From Acinetobacter puyangensis (GTDB lineage Bacteria > Pseudomonadota > Gammaproteobacteria > Pseudomonadales > Moraxellaceae): a stretch of 64,000 bases of DNA. Below, one piece after another: positions 11,294-21,202 of the stretch. Numbering within the stretch: the first letter of the stretch is position 1; every line of letters starts with the position of its first letter. Position numbers and translations under genes: made by a program. The notes beneath the pieces are model-generated. The model was not told the origin of the DNA. It saw only the letters and a program-made list of their open reading frames with translations, and ran no database searches. The DNA lies in assembly GCF_900096995.1 (NCBI RefSeq), contig NZ_OANT01000005.1, positions 248,001-312,000 on the forward strand, given 5' to 3'.

Positions 11294-11536
11294 ACTTTTA
11301 ATCCTTAAATAACGATAAGACTTCTAGATAGCTGGCATCAAACTAAATATCGTGCATTCAATATAAAGCTGTAAAAATGCCAACATACCATCATCATTTT
11401 ATTTATCAAATTGTAGCATAAGCCCGTATATAAATATGTCCGAACTGTATTTGTATGATAAAAATCATACAAATGGTTGTGTAATTTGATTTATCAGTTA
11501 TGATTTCCATTTCTTTATATACGCTATCTATTCGCA

Positions 11537-12979
11537 ATGCATTCATTTGTCCTTTACAATTCTGAAAAACGTCAAAAAGTTGAATTCCAGCCTTTAAAAG
11601 CAGGCCATATCGATCTATATGTCTGTGGTATGACGGTTTACGATTATTGTCACATAGGTCATGCCCGTGTGATGGTGGCATTTGATTACATTATTCGCTT
11701 TCTCCGCAGTCAGGGCTGGCAAGTCAAATATGTGCGGAATATCACCGATATAGATGATAAAATCATCAACCGTGCCAATGAAAACCACGAAACTATTCAA
11801 CAGCTTACTGATCGTTTTATCACGGCAATGAATGAAGATGCTCATGCACTGGGTTGTCTTGATCCCGATGAAGCACCGCGTGCCACAGACTATATCCCGC
11901 AAATGCAACACATGATTGATGAATTGATCCAGCATGGTATTGCCTACCCTGCACCAAATGGTGATGTTTATTATGAAGTGGAAAAATTTAAAGATTATGG
12001 TCGCCTATCGGGGCGTCATCTTGAAGATATGCAAGCCGGTGCAAGTGAGCGTGTTGATGTAGAAGTTGAAAAAAAACATCCCTTTGATTTTGTGCTCTGG
12101 AAAGCGGCCAAACCTTCTGAACCCTCTTGGCAATCCCCTTGGGGTAAAGGTCGTCCGGGCTGGCATATTGAATGTTCTGCGATGTCTACCTGCTGCCTTG
12201 GCAATCATTTTGATATTCATGGTGGTGGTGGAGATCTAATCTTCCCTCACCATGAAAATGAAATTGCACAAAGTGAAGGTGCGACTGGTGAAAAATATGT
12301 CAACTACTGGATGCATGTAGGCTTCGTCAATGTTGATGGTGAAAAAATGTCTAAATCACTGGGCAACTTTTTTACCATCCGTGATGTGATGCAAAAGTTT
12401 CATTCGGAAGTCATTCGTTTCTTTATCATGGCATCACATTATCGCAGTCCAATTAACTTTTCGGACCATGCCTTAAAAGAAGCAAAGAATGCCCTGACCC
12501 GCTTTTATCAAACGGCCAAGGGCGTTCAGAATAGTGATGAAGTCAAACAGATTCTGGTCTCGATCAAAGAAGATGCCATCAAACAGAGCGATGCCTATCA
12601 GAATTTTGTTAAGGCCATGTCTGATGATTTTAATACACCCGAAGCCTTATCAACCCTATTTGAATTGAGTCGCGAAGTAAATCGTGCTTTAAAAGCCAAT
12701 GAGTGGCAAACGGCGGCACAGGCTTATGCAGTACTGCAAAAGCTAAGCAATATTTTGGGGATTGTGCAGCATGATGTGGAAGAATTCCTGAAATCTGATG
12801 TTGGACAACAGGCACTTGAACTCTCTGAAGCTGAGATTGAAGCACAGATTCAGGCACGAGCGGATGCTAAAAAAGCCAAAGATTTTGCCCAAGCCGATGC
12901 AATCCGTCAGGCATTACTCGATCATGGCGTAGTCTTAGAGGACAGTCGTCAGGGAACCACATGGCGACGTGCTGATTAA
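11537..12979 (+). CDS. cysS: Cysteinyl-tRNA synthetase
   Basis: Class I aminoacyl-tRNA synthetase of 480 residues that charges tRNA-Cys. HIGH is at 39-42 and KMSKS at 270-274. The zinc ligands typical of CysRS are present: C30, C213, H238 and E242. Length matches the family (461-480). It is divergent from kdsD, with 243 bp between them. No strong Shine-Dalgarno is visible before the ATG. Confidence 0.97.
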   Translation: MHSFVLYNSEKRQKVEFQPLKAGHIDLYVCGMTVYDYCHIGHARVMVAFDYIIRFLRSQGWQVKYVRNITDIDDKIINRANENHETIQQLTDRFITAMNEDAHALGCLDPDEAPRATDYIPQMQHMIDELIQHGIAYPAPNGDVYYEVEKFKDYGRLSGRHLEDMQAGASERVDVEVEKKHPFDFVLWKAAKPSEPSWQSPWGKGRPGWHIECSAMSTCCLGNHFDIHGGGGDLIFPHHENEIAQSEGATGEKYVNYWMHVGFVNVDGEKMSKSLGNFFTIRDVMQKFHSEVIRFFIMASHYRSPINFSDHALKEAKNALTRFYQTAKGVQNSDEVKQILVSIKEDAIKQSDAYQNFVKAMSDDFNTPEALSTLFELSREVNRALKANEWQTAAQAYAVLQKLSNILGIVQHDVEEFLKSDVGQQALELSEAEIEAQIQARADAKKAKDFAQADAIRQALLDHGVVLEDSRQGTTWRRAD

Positions 12980-13013
12980 TTCAACAACTAACACATTGCT
13001 GTGTAAAAAAATA

Positions 13014-13041
13014 TTGACGCTTACACAGAGTTAATTATAAT
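13014..13041 (+). promoter_or_regulatory. Sigma-70 promoter of tRNA-Gly
   Basis: TTGACG (13014-13019) and TATAAT (13036-13041) are separated by 16 bp, and the tRNA begins 12 bp after the -10 box. This is the clearest housekeeping promoter in the window. Confidence 0.88.
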
Positions 13042-13053
13042 ACGCAGCACAAA

Positions 13054-13129
<76 letters not shown>

Positions 13130-13137
13130 AATTCTTA

Positions 13138-13169
13138 AAAGACCTTATCATTTGATAAGGTCTTTTTTT
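13138..13169 (+). terminator. Rho-independent terminator of tRNA-Gly
   Basis: Perfect 10-bp stem AGACCTTATC/GATAAGGTCT with loop ATTT, followed by seven T, 10 bp after the tRNA end. Confidence 0.92.
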
Positions 13170-13271
13170 ATATGTCTTTTTTATAGATAAAATATACATT
13201 TTAATATGGTAATTTCTTGTCAACGTCTAATTGAGCATTGAACATATAACCAGAAAGTGACCAAATAATGT

Positions 13272-13415
13272 TCATATCATTGATTTAAAGATTGTAGATT
13301 GGAACGCTCTTTTTCCTGGGTCGTATATCTTTGTATTAAAGATCCCGTCTAAATTATCCTGCTCGTTAGTATATTGATTTGATACAACAATAGAAAAAGG
13401 ATCATCATTACTCAT
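13272..13415 (-). pseudogene. Short ORF (47 aa) of unknown function, likely remnant
   Basis: Reads MSNDDPFSIVVSNQYTNEQ and onward for 47 codons. Its ATG overlaps the stop of the upstream decayed frame as ATGAGTAA, the layout of translationally coupled genes. The overlapping 24-codon frame (13201-13275, starting MNIIWSLSGYMFNAQ) may be its continuation after a frameshift. No recognisable family. I treat it as part of a degraded two-gene unit. Confidence 0.4.
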
Positions 13416-13650
13416 ACCGAACTAAAAAACCTTGTTCTGTAAAGGGAGAAAGTTCTTTTTCCAATGCATTGACTACACGTTTAAAGTGTCTTTTTTCTAT
13501 AAGAAAATACTCGAATACAGAGAAAATTTTCTAACTTTTATCTGATCTTATATCAGCATAGGTATTAATAACTTCTATCATAAAATTATCAATTTCATGG
13601 ACATATCGAGCTTCTATATAATGTCATCGTCTCCTAATTCATTTCATAAT
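13408..13650 (-). pseudogene. Decayed gene remnant with in-frame stop and frameshift
   Basis: On the minus strand a protein-like reading runs EARYVHEIDNFMIEVINTY and, after an in-frame TAG at 13531-13533, continues as KIFSVFEYFLIEKRHFKRVV to end at RYE-stop at 13408. Upstream, NELGDDDII precedes the break near 13617, so a one-base slip would extend the frame. Amino-acid composition looks genuinely coding on both sides of the stop. I do not recognise the family. It lies between the tRNA-Gly terminator and mesX. Confidence 0.45.
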
Positions 13651-13674
13651 GTGTCAATCTCCCCTATCATGAAT

Positions 13675-13698
13675 TTTTCTCATGTTTTGATGAGAAAA
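13675..13698. promoter_or_regulatory. Inverted repeat upstream of mesX
   Basis: Perfect 9-bp arms TTTTCTCAT and ATGAGAAAA are separated by 6 bp, 83 bp before the mesX start. It could be an operator for a dimeric regulator of the methionine operon or a relic of the decayed neighbouring genes. No MetR-type or S-box element was evident. Confidence 0.4.
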
Positions 13699-13780
13699 GA
13701 TCATTTTTATTCAGTTAATGATTGAGGTATAAAGCACACTATATTCAGATTTATCTTGGAAATTAGGATACCAGATCACA

Positions 13781-14758
13781 ATGCGTAAAGAGTTTACATT
13801 TAAGATTAAGCAAATTAGTTTCGATGAAAACTATCATCCCTCAGACAAAACACGTCTGACAACCAATTTTGCGAATTTGGCGAGAGGCGCGAGTCGACAA
13901 GAGAACTTACGCAACACTTTAAAAATGATTAACAATCGTTTCAATGACTTGGCGAATTGGGATAATCCTAAAGGTGATCGTTATTCTGTCGAAGTTGAAA
14001 TCGTTTCTGTTGATATTGATGTTGAAGGCAATGGCGAGACTTTCCCTACGATTGAAATATTAAAAACCTATATTGTTGATCATAAAAATAATAAACGTAT
14101 TGAAGGCATTGTAGGGAACAGCTTTTCTTCTTATGTGCGAGATTATGATTTTAGTGTATTACTACCGCAACATAATAATAATCAAACTAATTTTAGCCTT
14201 CCAGAAAACTATGGCGAGCTTCACGGAAAGATCTATAAATCTTTTGTAAACTCAAATACCTTTAAAGATAATTTTAATAAAGCACCTGTGATTTGTTTAA
14301 GTGTTTCCACCACGAAAACCTATCATCGGACTGCAAATCAGCACCCTATACTCGGTGTTGAATATCAGCAAGATGCCTATTCTTTAACCGATGAATATTT
14401 TGCAAAAATGGGCTTGCAGGTTCGCTATTTTATGCCTAAAAATAGTGTTGCACCTTTGGCATTTTACTTCCGTGGCGATTTGCTGAGTGATTACAGCAAT
14501 CTTGAGCTGATCAGTACCATCAGTACAATGGAAACCTTTCAAAAAATTTACCGCCCTGAGATTTACAATGCAAATTCTGCGGCAGGGCAATGTTATCAAC
14601 CAAGCTTAAAGCATCAGGATTATTCACTCACTCGAATTGTTTATGATCGAGAAGAACGAAGCCAATTGGCGATTAAGCAAGGAAAATTTACTGAAGAGCA
14701 GTTTATCAAGCGATATCAAAATATCCTTGAGCAATGGGCTGAGAGCTACCCTGTTTAA
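13781..14758 (+). CDS. mesX: DUF1852 protein MesX, partner of methionine synthase MesD
   Basis: 325-residue cytosolic protein of the DUF1852 family, which is found beside core-MetE methionine synthases. Published work in A. baylyi showed that this protein (MesX) is needed together with MesD and oxygen for folate-independent methionine synthesis; its biochemical role is unsettled. Here mesX lies 43 bp upstream of mesD and a flavin reductase gene follows, the same arrangement. No membrane segment or signal peptide is visible. Identification rests on family recognition and gene order. Confidence 0.88.
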   Translation: MRKEFTFKIKQISFDENYHPSDKTRLTTNFANLARGASRQENLRNTLKMINNRFNDLANWDNPKGDRYSVEVEIVSVDIDVEGNGETFPTIEILKTYIVDHKNNKRIEGIVGNSFSSYVRDYDFSVLLPQHNNNQTNFSLPENYGELHGKIYKSFVNSNTFKDNFNKAPVICLSVSTTKTYHRTANQHPILGVEYQQDAYSLTDEYFAKMGLQVRYFMPKNSVAPLAFYFRGDLLSDYSNLELISTISTMETFQKIYRPEIYNANSAAGQCYQPSLKHQDYSLTRIVYDREERSQLAIKQGKFTEEQFIKRYQNILEQWAESYPV

Positions 14759-14801
14759 AAACCACGTTGCTGTGTAACCAAGATAGAAAAGATTATTGAT
14801 T

Positions 14802-15833
14802 ATGAAAAGATTATTACCGACTTCAACTGCTGGCAGTTTACCAAAACCATCTTGGCTTGCAGAGCCTGAAAAACTTTGGTCACCTTGGAAATTACAAGGT
14901 GACCAATTAATCGAAGGCAAACAAGATGCCTTACTTTTGGCATTGCAAGAACAACAACATGCGGGCATTGATATCGTCAGTGATGGCGAACAAACTCGCC
15001 AACATTTTGTCACCACGTTTATTGAACATCTTAATGGCGTTGATTTTGAAAAACGTGAGACTGTCAGAATCCGTAATCGTTATGATGCAAGTGTGCCGAC
15101 AGTGGTTGGTGCGGTATCTCGTCAAAAGCCGGTTTTTGTTGAAGACGCTAAGTTTTTACGTCAGCAAACTAATCAACCGATTAAATGGGCACTACCAGGT
15201 CCAATGACGATGATTGATACACTCTATGATGGTCACTATAAGAGCCGCGAAAAACTCGCTTGGGAATTTGCCAAAATCCTCAACCAAGAAGCCAGAGAGT
15301 TAGAAGCCGCTGGTGTGGATATTATCCAATTTGATGAGCCTGCATTTAATGTATTTTTTGATGAGGTCAATGATTGGGGGATTGCCACTTTAGAAAAAGC
15401 CATTGAAGGGCTGAAATGTGAAACTGCGGTACATATTTGCTATGGTTATGGCATCAAAGCCAATACTGATTGGAAAAAAACATTGGGTTCAGAGTGGCGA
15501 CAATATGAAGAAGCATTTCCAAAACTGCAACAATCCAATATCGATCTCATCTCACTAGAATGTCACAACTCTCATGTGCCAATGGATCTACTTGAACTGA
15601 TTCGTGGTAAAAAAGTAATGGTTGGTGCCATTGATGTGGCAACCAATACCATTGAAACACCAGAGGAAGTTGCTAATACACTACGAAAAGCACTTCAGTT
15701 TGTAGATGCCGACAAGCTCTATCCTTGTACCAACTGTGGCATGGCACCTTTATCTCGTCAAGTTGCAAGAGGCAAGCTCAATGCTTTAAGTGCAGGCGCG
15801 GAAATCATCCGAAAAGAGCTTTCGACCAAGTAA
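14802..15833 (+). CDS. mesD: Core-MetE folate-independent methionine synthase MesD
   Basis: 343-residue protein corresponding to the C-terminal catalytic half of MetE only, without the folate-binding N-terminal half. The four zinc ligands of MetE are recognisable: H211 and C213 in VHICYG, E253 in SLECHN and C312 in NCGMAPL. It would methylate homocysteine using a methyl donor other than methyl-tetrahydrofolate. The ATG at 14802 is preferred over the TTG at 14796. Downstream of mesX and probably cotranscribed. Confidence 0.9.
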   Translation: MKRLLPTSTAGSLPKPSWLAEPEKLWSPWKLQGDQLIEGKQDALLLALQEQQHAGIDIVSDGEQTRQHFVTTFIEHLNGVDFEKRETVRIRNRYDASVPTVVGAVSRQKPVFVEDAKFLRQQTNQPIKWALPGPMTMIDTLYDGHYKSREKLAWEFAKILNQEARELEAAGVDIIQFDEPAFNVFFDEVNDWGIATLEKAIEGLKCETAVHICYGYGIKANTDWKKTLGSEWRQYEEAFPKLQQSNIDLISLECHNSHVPMDLLELIRGKKVMVGAIDVATNTIETPEEVANTLRKALQFVDADKLYPCTNCGMAPLSRQVARGKLNALSAGAEIIRKELSTK

Positions 15834-16038
15834 TAACTGATTCCGTGATGTGTAAAGGATAGCTGTTTTCGGTTTGATTGGGGTTGATATTTATGATCAA
15901 ACCGTTAACCTGCTGTCCAATCAAGAGGACATGCCAGCTCTACGTGGAACACATTCAGATGATGTATCTCCATGATGATATAGTATAGCTTGGCTATCAT
16001 TAAATCTAAAAAATACGGTTCAATTTAGGAACAATGTG

Positions 16039-16542
16039 ATGATTGAAGCAACAGACTTTAAAAATGCAATGTCTTTTTTAACAGGTGCGGTCAATGTGGT
16101 GACCACGGCTGGCTTGTCTGGTCGTCATGGATTCACTGCATCTGCTGTGTGTAGTGTCACCGATACACCGCCGACATTATTGGTATGTATGAATAAAGCT
16201 TCTAGGTCACATGTTCATTTTATAGAAAATAAAATTTTAACTGTGAATGTCTTAGGTGCACAACATCAACATATTTCTAACGTATTTTCATCCAAAATGA
16301 GTTCAGAAGAACGCTTTGAACATGGTAATTGGACAGCATTAGAAACGGGTTCACCAGTATTAGAAGATGCTTTGGTAAGTTTTGATTGTCAGATTGAGCA
16401 AATTCAGGAAGTTGGAACACATACTATTTTTATCTGTGGTATTGTCGCAATTAAACAAAGTCAACATGACCAAGGCTTAGTTTATTTTAATCGCAGCTAT
16501 CATCAGGTGGGGCATCATGTCGAGCAGGTAGAAATCGCTTAA
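16039..16542 (+). CDS. Flavin reductase family protein (HpaC/Fre-like)
   Basis: 167-residue split-barrel flavin reductase of the type that reduces FMN or FAD with NAD(P)H. Visible are VVTTAGLSGRHGFTASAVCSV at the flavin-binding start and a C-terminal YHQVG. Position 206 bp after mesD suggests it supplies reduced flavin to the oxygen-requiring MesX/MesD system. It is also the only flavin reductase in the window, so it might serve the FMNH2-dependent monooxygenases further on. An in-frame GTG at 16036 is an alternative start. Confidence 0.85.
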   Translation: MIEATDFKNAMSFLTGAVNVVTTAGLSGRHGFTASAVCSVTDTPPTLLVCMNKASRSHVHFIENKILTVNVLGAQHQHISNVFSSKMSSEERFEHGNWTALETGSPVLEDALVSFDCQIEQIQEVGTHTIFICGIVAIKQSQHDQGLVYFNRSYHQVGHHVEQVEIA

Positions 16543-16601
16543 GGTGACTTTTTATTTTTTGTTCTGTCGCATCAAGTAATCATAGGCTATCATTTTTCTG
16601 G

Positions 16602-16763
16602 TCATTGTTTAAATTTAGGGGGAGTAATTGGGTAAGCAATTTCTGTTGTATTTGCATTATAACTTTTTAAAAGCACATCGTGAAGAATATCAACTTTTAA
16701 TCCTTCGTCCAGATACATGCGTTTAAAACCGACATTTAGTAGCGCTTTAATCCGAGTCATCAT
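16602..16763 (-). CDS. Small hypothetical ORF (53 aa), possibly a gene remnant
   Basis: Minus-strand frame beginning MMTRIKALLNVGFKRMYLD with coding-like composition over 53 codons, ending PITPPKFKQ. No Shine-Dalgarno precedes it and no family is recognised. It occupies much of the 340-bp gap between the flavin reductase gene and the next small ORF and may be the C-terminal relic of a longer gene. Confidence 0.3.
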   Translation of the reverse strand: MMTRIKALLNVGFKRMYLDEGLKVDILHDVLLKSYNANTTEIAYPITPPKFKQ

Positions 16764-16881
16764 AGATATAGAGCAATACTTTTTTCAATGATTATCATAT
16801 GAGTCATTATGTCCATTAAATTTATCGCATTTTGCTATAAAAAACCCACCCGAATGATCTGACCCCAATAAGTTGTACGAT

Positions 16882-17199
16882 CTATTCTTTACATTTAATA
16901 GTCATTATTGCCGCCTTTGTACTAACAGGTATTACCATACCGGAATTATATGAAGTAAAATGATTAGTAATATTATTGTTAGCATCTAATTCATCAAAAC
17001 CTACCGAACCACATATTTCACCTGCTTTCTTAAGTAATTTATTTCTTAACGCTTCTCTCGAACCAAAGGCATTACTTTGAGCTTGTAATTGATATACGTC
17101 TGGACGCATATTCGCAACTGTTGGTGAGAACATTTGCAAATAGCTCGTAAGAGATAATATGGATATTAACGCCAAACTAAATACGAAAATTCTTTTCAT
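16882..17199 (-). CDS. Small secreted hypothetical protein
   Basis: 105 residues with a clear signal peptide (MKRIFVFSLALISILSLTS), so the mature protein of about 80 residues is periplasmic or secreted. It has two cysteines (EICGS and IKCKE) that could form a disulfide. No domain recognised and no operon partner. Confidence 0.5.
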   Translation of the reverse strand: MKRIFVFSLALISILSLTSYLQMFSPTVANMRPDVYQLQAQSNAFGSREALRNKLLKKAGEICGSVGFDELDANNNITNHFTSYNSGMVIPVSTKAAIMTIKCKE

Positions 17200-17570
17200 C
17201 TGAATTCAAAGATTAATTATCTATATGAAGTGGACATTAAAAATTAAATCACTTAAAAATACAATGTCTTTTAAATACTATTCAGATGACATATTTTAAT
17301 AAAATTTACTTTAAAAACCGCATAACAATCTAGGCTTTATTATTTCTATCTCTCCAACAGCTATAAACTCTCGTCCTATTGTTTATCTGCCAATGAACGA
17401 TGATTGAATAACTGATCTCTTTGTAACGGATTAAATGACGTATTGCTTTAGATTATACATTTCAGATAAGAAGATGCCGTTCCATCTCAGCATGAACTGA
17501 TAAGAATCAATGTCATGTTTTAATCGGTGCAGTCTCGCCTCTTACCCACTCTCATAATCCATGATGCATT
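17200..17570. other. Non-coding gap with no recognised gene
   Basis: About 370 bp between the small secreted protein gene and the oleate hydratase terminator. I see no ORF with coding character, no RNA gene and no repeat. It should contain the promoter of the small secreted gene. Confidence 0.4.
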
Positions 17571-17601
17571 AAAAAGGCGCACAACTCATGTTTGCGCGCC
17601 T
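17571..17601 (-). terminator. Rho-independent terminator of oleate hydratase
   Basis: 10-bp stem AGGCGCGCAA/TTGTGCGCCT (one G-T pair) followed by five T on the minus strand, 25 bp past the oleate hydratase stop. Confidence 0.8.
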
Positions 17602-17625
17602 ATGGCGATTAATTACTCATTACTT

Positions 17626-19599
17626 TTATTTGTTTCGCAGTCCATCTCTTAATTTATCGAACCAACCAAAGATCGAACCAAGCGCCTGACTGCCTTTACC
17701 AAGAAGCACCGATAATTCAGCTTCTGTAAGATCACGGATTTTATCTTCACGCTCAGGTAAAGGTGGCAGAATATGGGCATAATAACTTTTGTCGAGCAAG
17801 TGATGCAAAAGCCGTTCACCAGGAAACGGCTCATTATTATTAAGTGCCCGAGCCCCTTTCAATATATTACGGATGTCATATTGTGTCGGGCTAATGTCGG
17901 CGACCTGTTTGGGAAGATTCAATAACGTATAGACTCCTATCCGCGCTGTGCGAATTGAACTTTCCATCGTAAAAATAATGTCGTTACTGGTTTCCACGAA
18001 CTGCCCCAGCAATGCGAGATTTGTACAACCCTCAGGCACAACGCGTGGCCGGTCACCCGCCGCACGCGGCATGAATTGCGCAGTGATGTAGGGCATCAAT
18101 GCAAGGCGAACCTTGGTGTTGTCCGCAATTTCATCGAGATGATCAACTATGCCGAGGTGATAACAGAGCTCTGCGAGAACCTCCCGGCCAGTGCATGCCG
18201 GCATTGGTTTCTTGATGTAATTACCATCTTTGTCCATCAACAGCGCATAGACCCATAGTACCAGCACATCATCAGGCTGGGTCGGGAAATGTGGCTGGCG
18301 ATTGCAAGTGAAACTCAGCACCCAATTGGAGTCGGTGAAAGTAATGATTCCGCCAGTCACCGTCTTACCGGAATAAGGATCATTGACCGACAGTTCCTTG
18401 AGTTTATCAATTAATGGTGAAGGTTTGCAGGTCAACGTTGCCGATTCCCAAATTGAACCCGCCGCATTACCACAGAATTTATCCGGCTTACCAAAGACAG
18501 GTGATTTCTTTGCCAAGTTCTTCCATAGCATCCAATCACTGTCCTCGCCCACTTCCTCATTGCCAGAAGCTAAAACGGGTGCCGTATCCAGATCACCATA
18601 GGCCGTGCCCTCAGTCATTGAACCAGTCAGTGCAAACACTACATCTTTTGAACCGATAGCAATGGTTTCATCCTGATCCCCCACCTTGCAACGGATGGCC
18701 GTTACGGTACGGCGACCATCTTCTTCGGTCAAGTCAAGGTCATAAGCGCGGGTATTGAATTGTATCTTGACGCCCTTATCCTTCAGTAGACGAGTCAGCG
18801 GCACCACGAAGCTATCATATTGATTATATTTAGGAAAAACCAAAGCTGACATATCATTTAAGCCATCAATAGCATCAAGGAAACGATGCATATAAAGCTT
18901 CATTTCCAGCAGACTTTGCCAGTTCTCAAAGGCAAACATTGAGCGCCATAGATACCAGAAATTGGTTTCAAGAAAACTTTCGCTAAAATACTGTTCGATG
19001 GTGATATCGTCGAGGTCTTCCTTGCGCTTGAGCAGCAGTTTGATAATCTCCCATTGATGAACTTTGCTCAGCCCCAATGTCGAGAAATCGCGGATCTGCC
19101 CCTGCTTGTGCATGAGCCGAGCCTTAGAAAAGTTAGGGTCATTGTCATTGATCAGCCGATATTCATCCAGCACACTGTAGCCCTCAGGCAATTCTAGCGC
19201 CGGGACATCTTGAAAGATATCCCAGAAGTTATCGTAATTGAAGTTCATCTCGCGACCACCGCGAATAATATAACCGTCTTCAGCATTGCCGGCACCATCG
19301 AGTGAACCACCAGCAATATCCATGCTGTCAAGGATGGTAATGTCCTCGCCCTTCATACGGCCATCACGGATCATGTAGTAAGCTGCTGCAAGGCCGGCAA
19401 TGCCACTGCCAATGATCCACGCCTTACGCCCTTCAACCACTTCAACCGGAATGGGACGGTTGCGCATATATGGCCCCATCATATCCGGTGGTGGAAGAGT
19501 ATCTTTCGGGCTCTTGTACCAGAAACTAGCCCCTACATTGGCTTCGATTGGTGGTTTAGTTGGAACTGTCTCTGGCATATTGCCGGCGTTTTCTGTCAT
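17626..19599 (-). CDS. ohyA: Oleate hydratase (MCRA family, FAD-dependent)
   Basis: 657-residue flavoprotein that adds water to the cis-9 double bond of oleic acid to give 10-hydroxystearate, usually as free fatty-acid detoxification at the membrane. FAD-binding [19 protein letters not shown] is at the N-terminus with GGSLDGAGN and [17 protein letters not shown] typical of the family. The ATG at 19599 ([10 protein letters not shown]) is used; the longer frame begins with an unsupported TTG. The gene is visibly more GC-rich than its neighbours and stands alone between AT-rich gaps, suggesting horizontal acquisition. Confidence 0.93.
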   Translation of the reverse strand: MTENAGNMPETVPTKPPIEANVGASFWYKSPKDTLPPPDMMGPYMRNRPIPVEVVEGRKAWIIGSGIAGLAAAYYMIRDGRMKGEDITILDSMDIAGGSLDGAGNAEDGYIIRGGREMNFNYDNFWDIFQDVPALELPEGYSVLDEYRLINDNDPNFSKARLMHKQGQIRDFSTLGLSKVHQWEIIKLLLKRKEDLDDITIEQYFSESFLETNFWYLWRSMFAFENWQSLLEMKLYMHRFLDAIDGLNDMSALVFPKYNQYDSFVVPLTRLLKDKGVKIQFNTRAYDLDLTEEDGRRTVTAIRCKVGDQDETIAIGSKDVVFALTGSMTEGTAYGDLDTAPVLASGNEEVGEDSDWMLWKNLAKKSPVFGKPDKFCGNAAGSIWESATLTCKPSPLIDKLKELSVNDPYSGKTVTGGIITFTDSNWVLSFTCNRQPHFPTQPDDVLVLWVYALLMDKDGNYIKKPMPACTGREVLAELCYHLGIVDHLDEIADNTKVRLALMPYITAQFMPRAAGDRPRVVPEGCTNLALLGQFVETSNDIIFTMESSIRTARIGVYTLLNLPKQVADISPTQYDIRNILKGARALNNNEPFPGERLLHHLLDKSYYAHILPPLPEREDKIRDLTEAELSVLLGKGSQALGSIFGWFDKLRDGLRNK

Positions 19600-19662
19600 T
19601 ATCTTATCTTCTGTTGTTGATGAACGCCCAGAAATTATCAAATTTTCAGCTTTTGATGTCAA

Positions 19663-19924
19663 TTGGTATATGGTGCGAGCAGCTATTACAAAAATTATTT
19701 TAAAAGAAGGCGAATGTGTAGGGAGGTAAAAGAATATTTACATCCAGTTCTTATTCGTCGCCAAGTTTTTATAAAAAAGATATAACTAAAAATTTACTTG
19801 ATTTAGTTTGCAGTGACTTATTTTTGGGAAATAATATAATGCCTATATATCAAAAATATAGTCCATAAAAATCCAAATAAAATAAATAACTGTACATTGT
19901 AGACAAAACTTTATCTAAACACTT
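19663..19924. other. AT-rich gap upstream of oleate hydratase
   Basis: No gene recognised. It presumably carries the oleate hydratase promoter on the minus strand; I cannot assign unique boxes. Confidence 0.35.
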
Positions 19925-19929
19925 TGAAA

Positions 19930-19967
19930 GCAGCCTATTCTGGAATTTCTATTTCAAAATAGGCTGC
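19930..19967 (-). terminator. Hairpin downstream of exbD
   Basis: Perfect 10-bp arms GCAGCCTATT and AATAGGCTGC with an 18-bp loop lie 62 bp past exbD. There is no clean T run, so this may be an attenuated terminator or an mRNA 3' stabiliser. Confidence 0.4.
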
Positions 19968-20028
19968 TGCATAGCATAAGTTAATAAGTATCCAATCCAA
20001 TTTGCTTAATAATTCTTCTTCAAGAAAA

Positions 20029-20433
20029 TTAACTTGGTACCGTGATTACCGATAGTTTTTCTACACCGACACGTTCAATACTGGCCAATAGTTTTGCGAC
20101 CGTACCATAAGGTACAGTTTCATCAGCATTCAGATTTAATGCCAGATGGCTATTGGCATTCTTACGCGTTTGTATTTCCTGCTCAAAATTTTCCAAAGCC
20201 ACTTTATCTTTATCCAGAAAAATTTCACCTTCCGGATTGACACTGATAACCACTGCCTTGTTTTGGTCAGTTGTCTGTGTCGGTGCAGCCTTGGGTAAAT
20301 TCACTTTAACGGTATTGGTTAACAGGGGCGCAGTGACAATAAATACAATCAGCAGCACCAACATCACATCCACCAGCGGGGTGATGTTGATTTCACTGAC
20401 GACATCATCATCCTGTGAAGTTGAAATAGCCAT
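20029..20433 (-). CDS. exbD: Biopolymer transport protein ExbD
   Basis: 134-residue inner-membrane protein with one N-terminal segment (LVDVMLVLLIVFIVTAPLL), including the essential membrane Asp of ITPLVDVMLVL, and a periplasmic domain. It forms the proton-driven motor with ExbB that energises TonB. Its start overlaps the exbB stop (TAATG). Likely powers the two TonB-dependent receptors further along the window. Confidence 0.94.
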   Translation of the reverse strand: MAISTSQDDDVVSEINITPLVDVMLVLLIVFIVTAPLLTNTVKVNLPKAAPTQTTDQNKAVVISVNPEGEIFLDKDKVALENFEQEIQTRKNANSHLALNLNADETVPYGTVAKLLASIERVGVEKLSVITVPS

Positions 20434-21170
20434 TATGCAAATACCTCTTTGTCTTTCGCTTCAGATTTTGTTGATTTTTCAACACGATTTTCGCCTACGC
20501 TGACAGTGGCCTGAGGATTTGTTACCTGAAAACCAGTTTTTTGATTAAGACTAACAAAATCTGTAGCAAAATCATCTAGATCTGCACCGATTCCTTTGAT
20601 TTTTCTTACAAAATAGTTATAGGCCAATACCGCAGGAACTGCTACGGCAATACCAATACCAGTTGCAATCAATGCTTCACCAATTGGTCCTGCGACCACA
20701 TCCATACTGGCATTACCGGATTGGGCAATCGCTTGCAAGGCATGAATAATCCCGAATACCGTACCAAATAGACCAATAAACGGAGCGTTATTACCAACAG
20801 AAGCCAAAATGGCAGAACCTTTTTCCAAGGTACGTCGTTCAGTTAAAATCTGTTTGCGCAGATGACGCTCCAGCAGATCCTGACGACTCCAGCTTTGCTG
20901 TAAATCCTGATGAGTCTTTTCATTGGCATCAAGCAATGTTTTAAAACCAACTTGGGCAATACGGGCGGTTGGTCCCTCTGCCAGCTCGGCACTTTTAATC
21001 GCTTCGGGAATATTTTTCGCCTGCCAGAACTTATCAACGAATTGTTTGCTTTGTTTACCGGCTTTTTGGGTTTGTATGGCTTTGACCACAATCAATAACC
21101 AGGTCACAATCGAAAAAGCAATCAGTAACCAGATGGTCGCATCATGGATTAATGTATTAATATCAGTCAT
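20433..21170 (-). CDS. exbB: TonB-system energiser ExbB (MotA/TolQ/ExbB family)
   Basis: 245-residue protein with three membrane segments: the N-terminal IWLLIAFSIVTWLLIVVKAI, a second with NNAPFIGLFGTVFGIIHAL, and a third with EALIATGIGIAVAVPAVLAYNYF, the pattern of the pentameric ExbB ring. It lies between tonB and exbD in the order tonB-exbB-exbD. Confidence 0.95.
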   Translation of the reverse strand: MTDINTLIHDATIWLLIAFSIVTWLLIVVKAIQTQKAGKQSKQFVDKFWQAKNIPEAIKSAELAEGPTARIAQVGFKTLLDANEKTHQDLQQSWSRQDLLERHLRKQILTERRTLEKGSAILASVGNNAPFIGLFGTVFGIIHALQAIAQSGNASMDVVAGPIGEALIATGIGIAVAVPAVLAYNYFVRKIKGIGADLDDFATDFVSLNQKTGFQVTNPQATVSVGENRVEKSTKSEAKDKEVFA

Positions 21171-21202
21171 GTTAAATTCCTCTAAAATATTTAAAAATTT
21201 AT

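Noticed and set aside
13675..13698. Riboswitch or S-box leader for the methionine genes
   Set aside because: Only a simple inverted repeat is present; no multi-helix SAM riboswitch architecture could be read.
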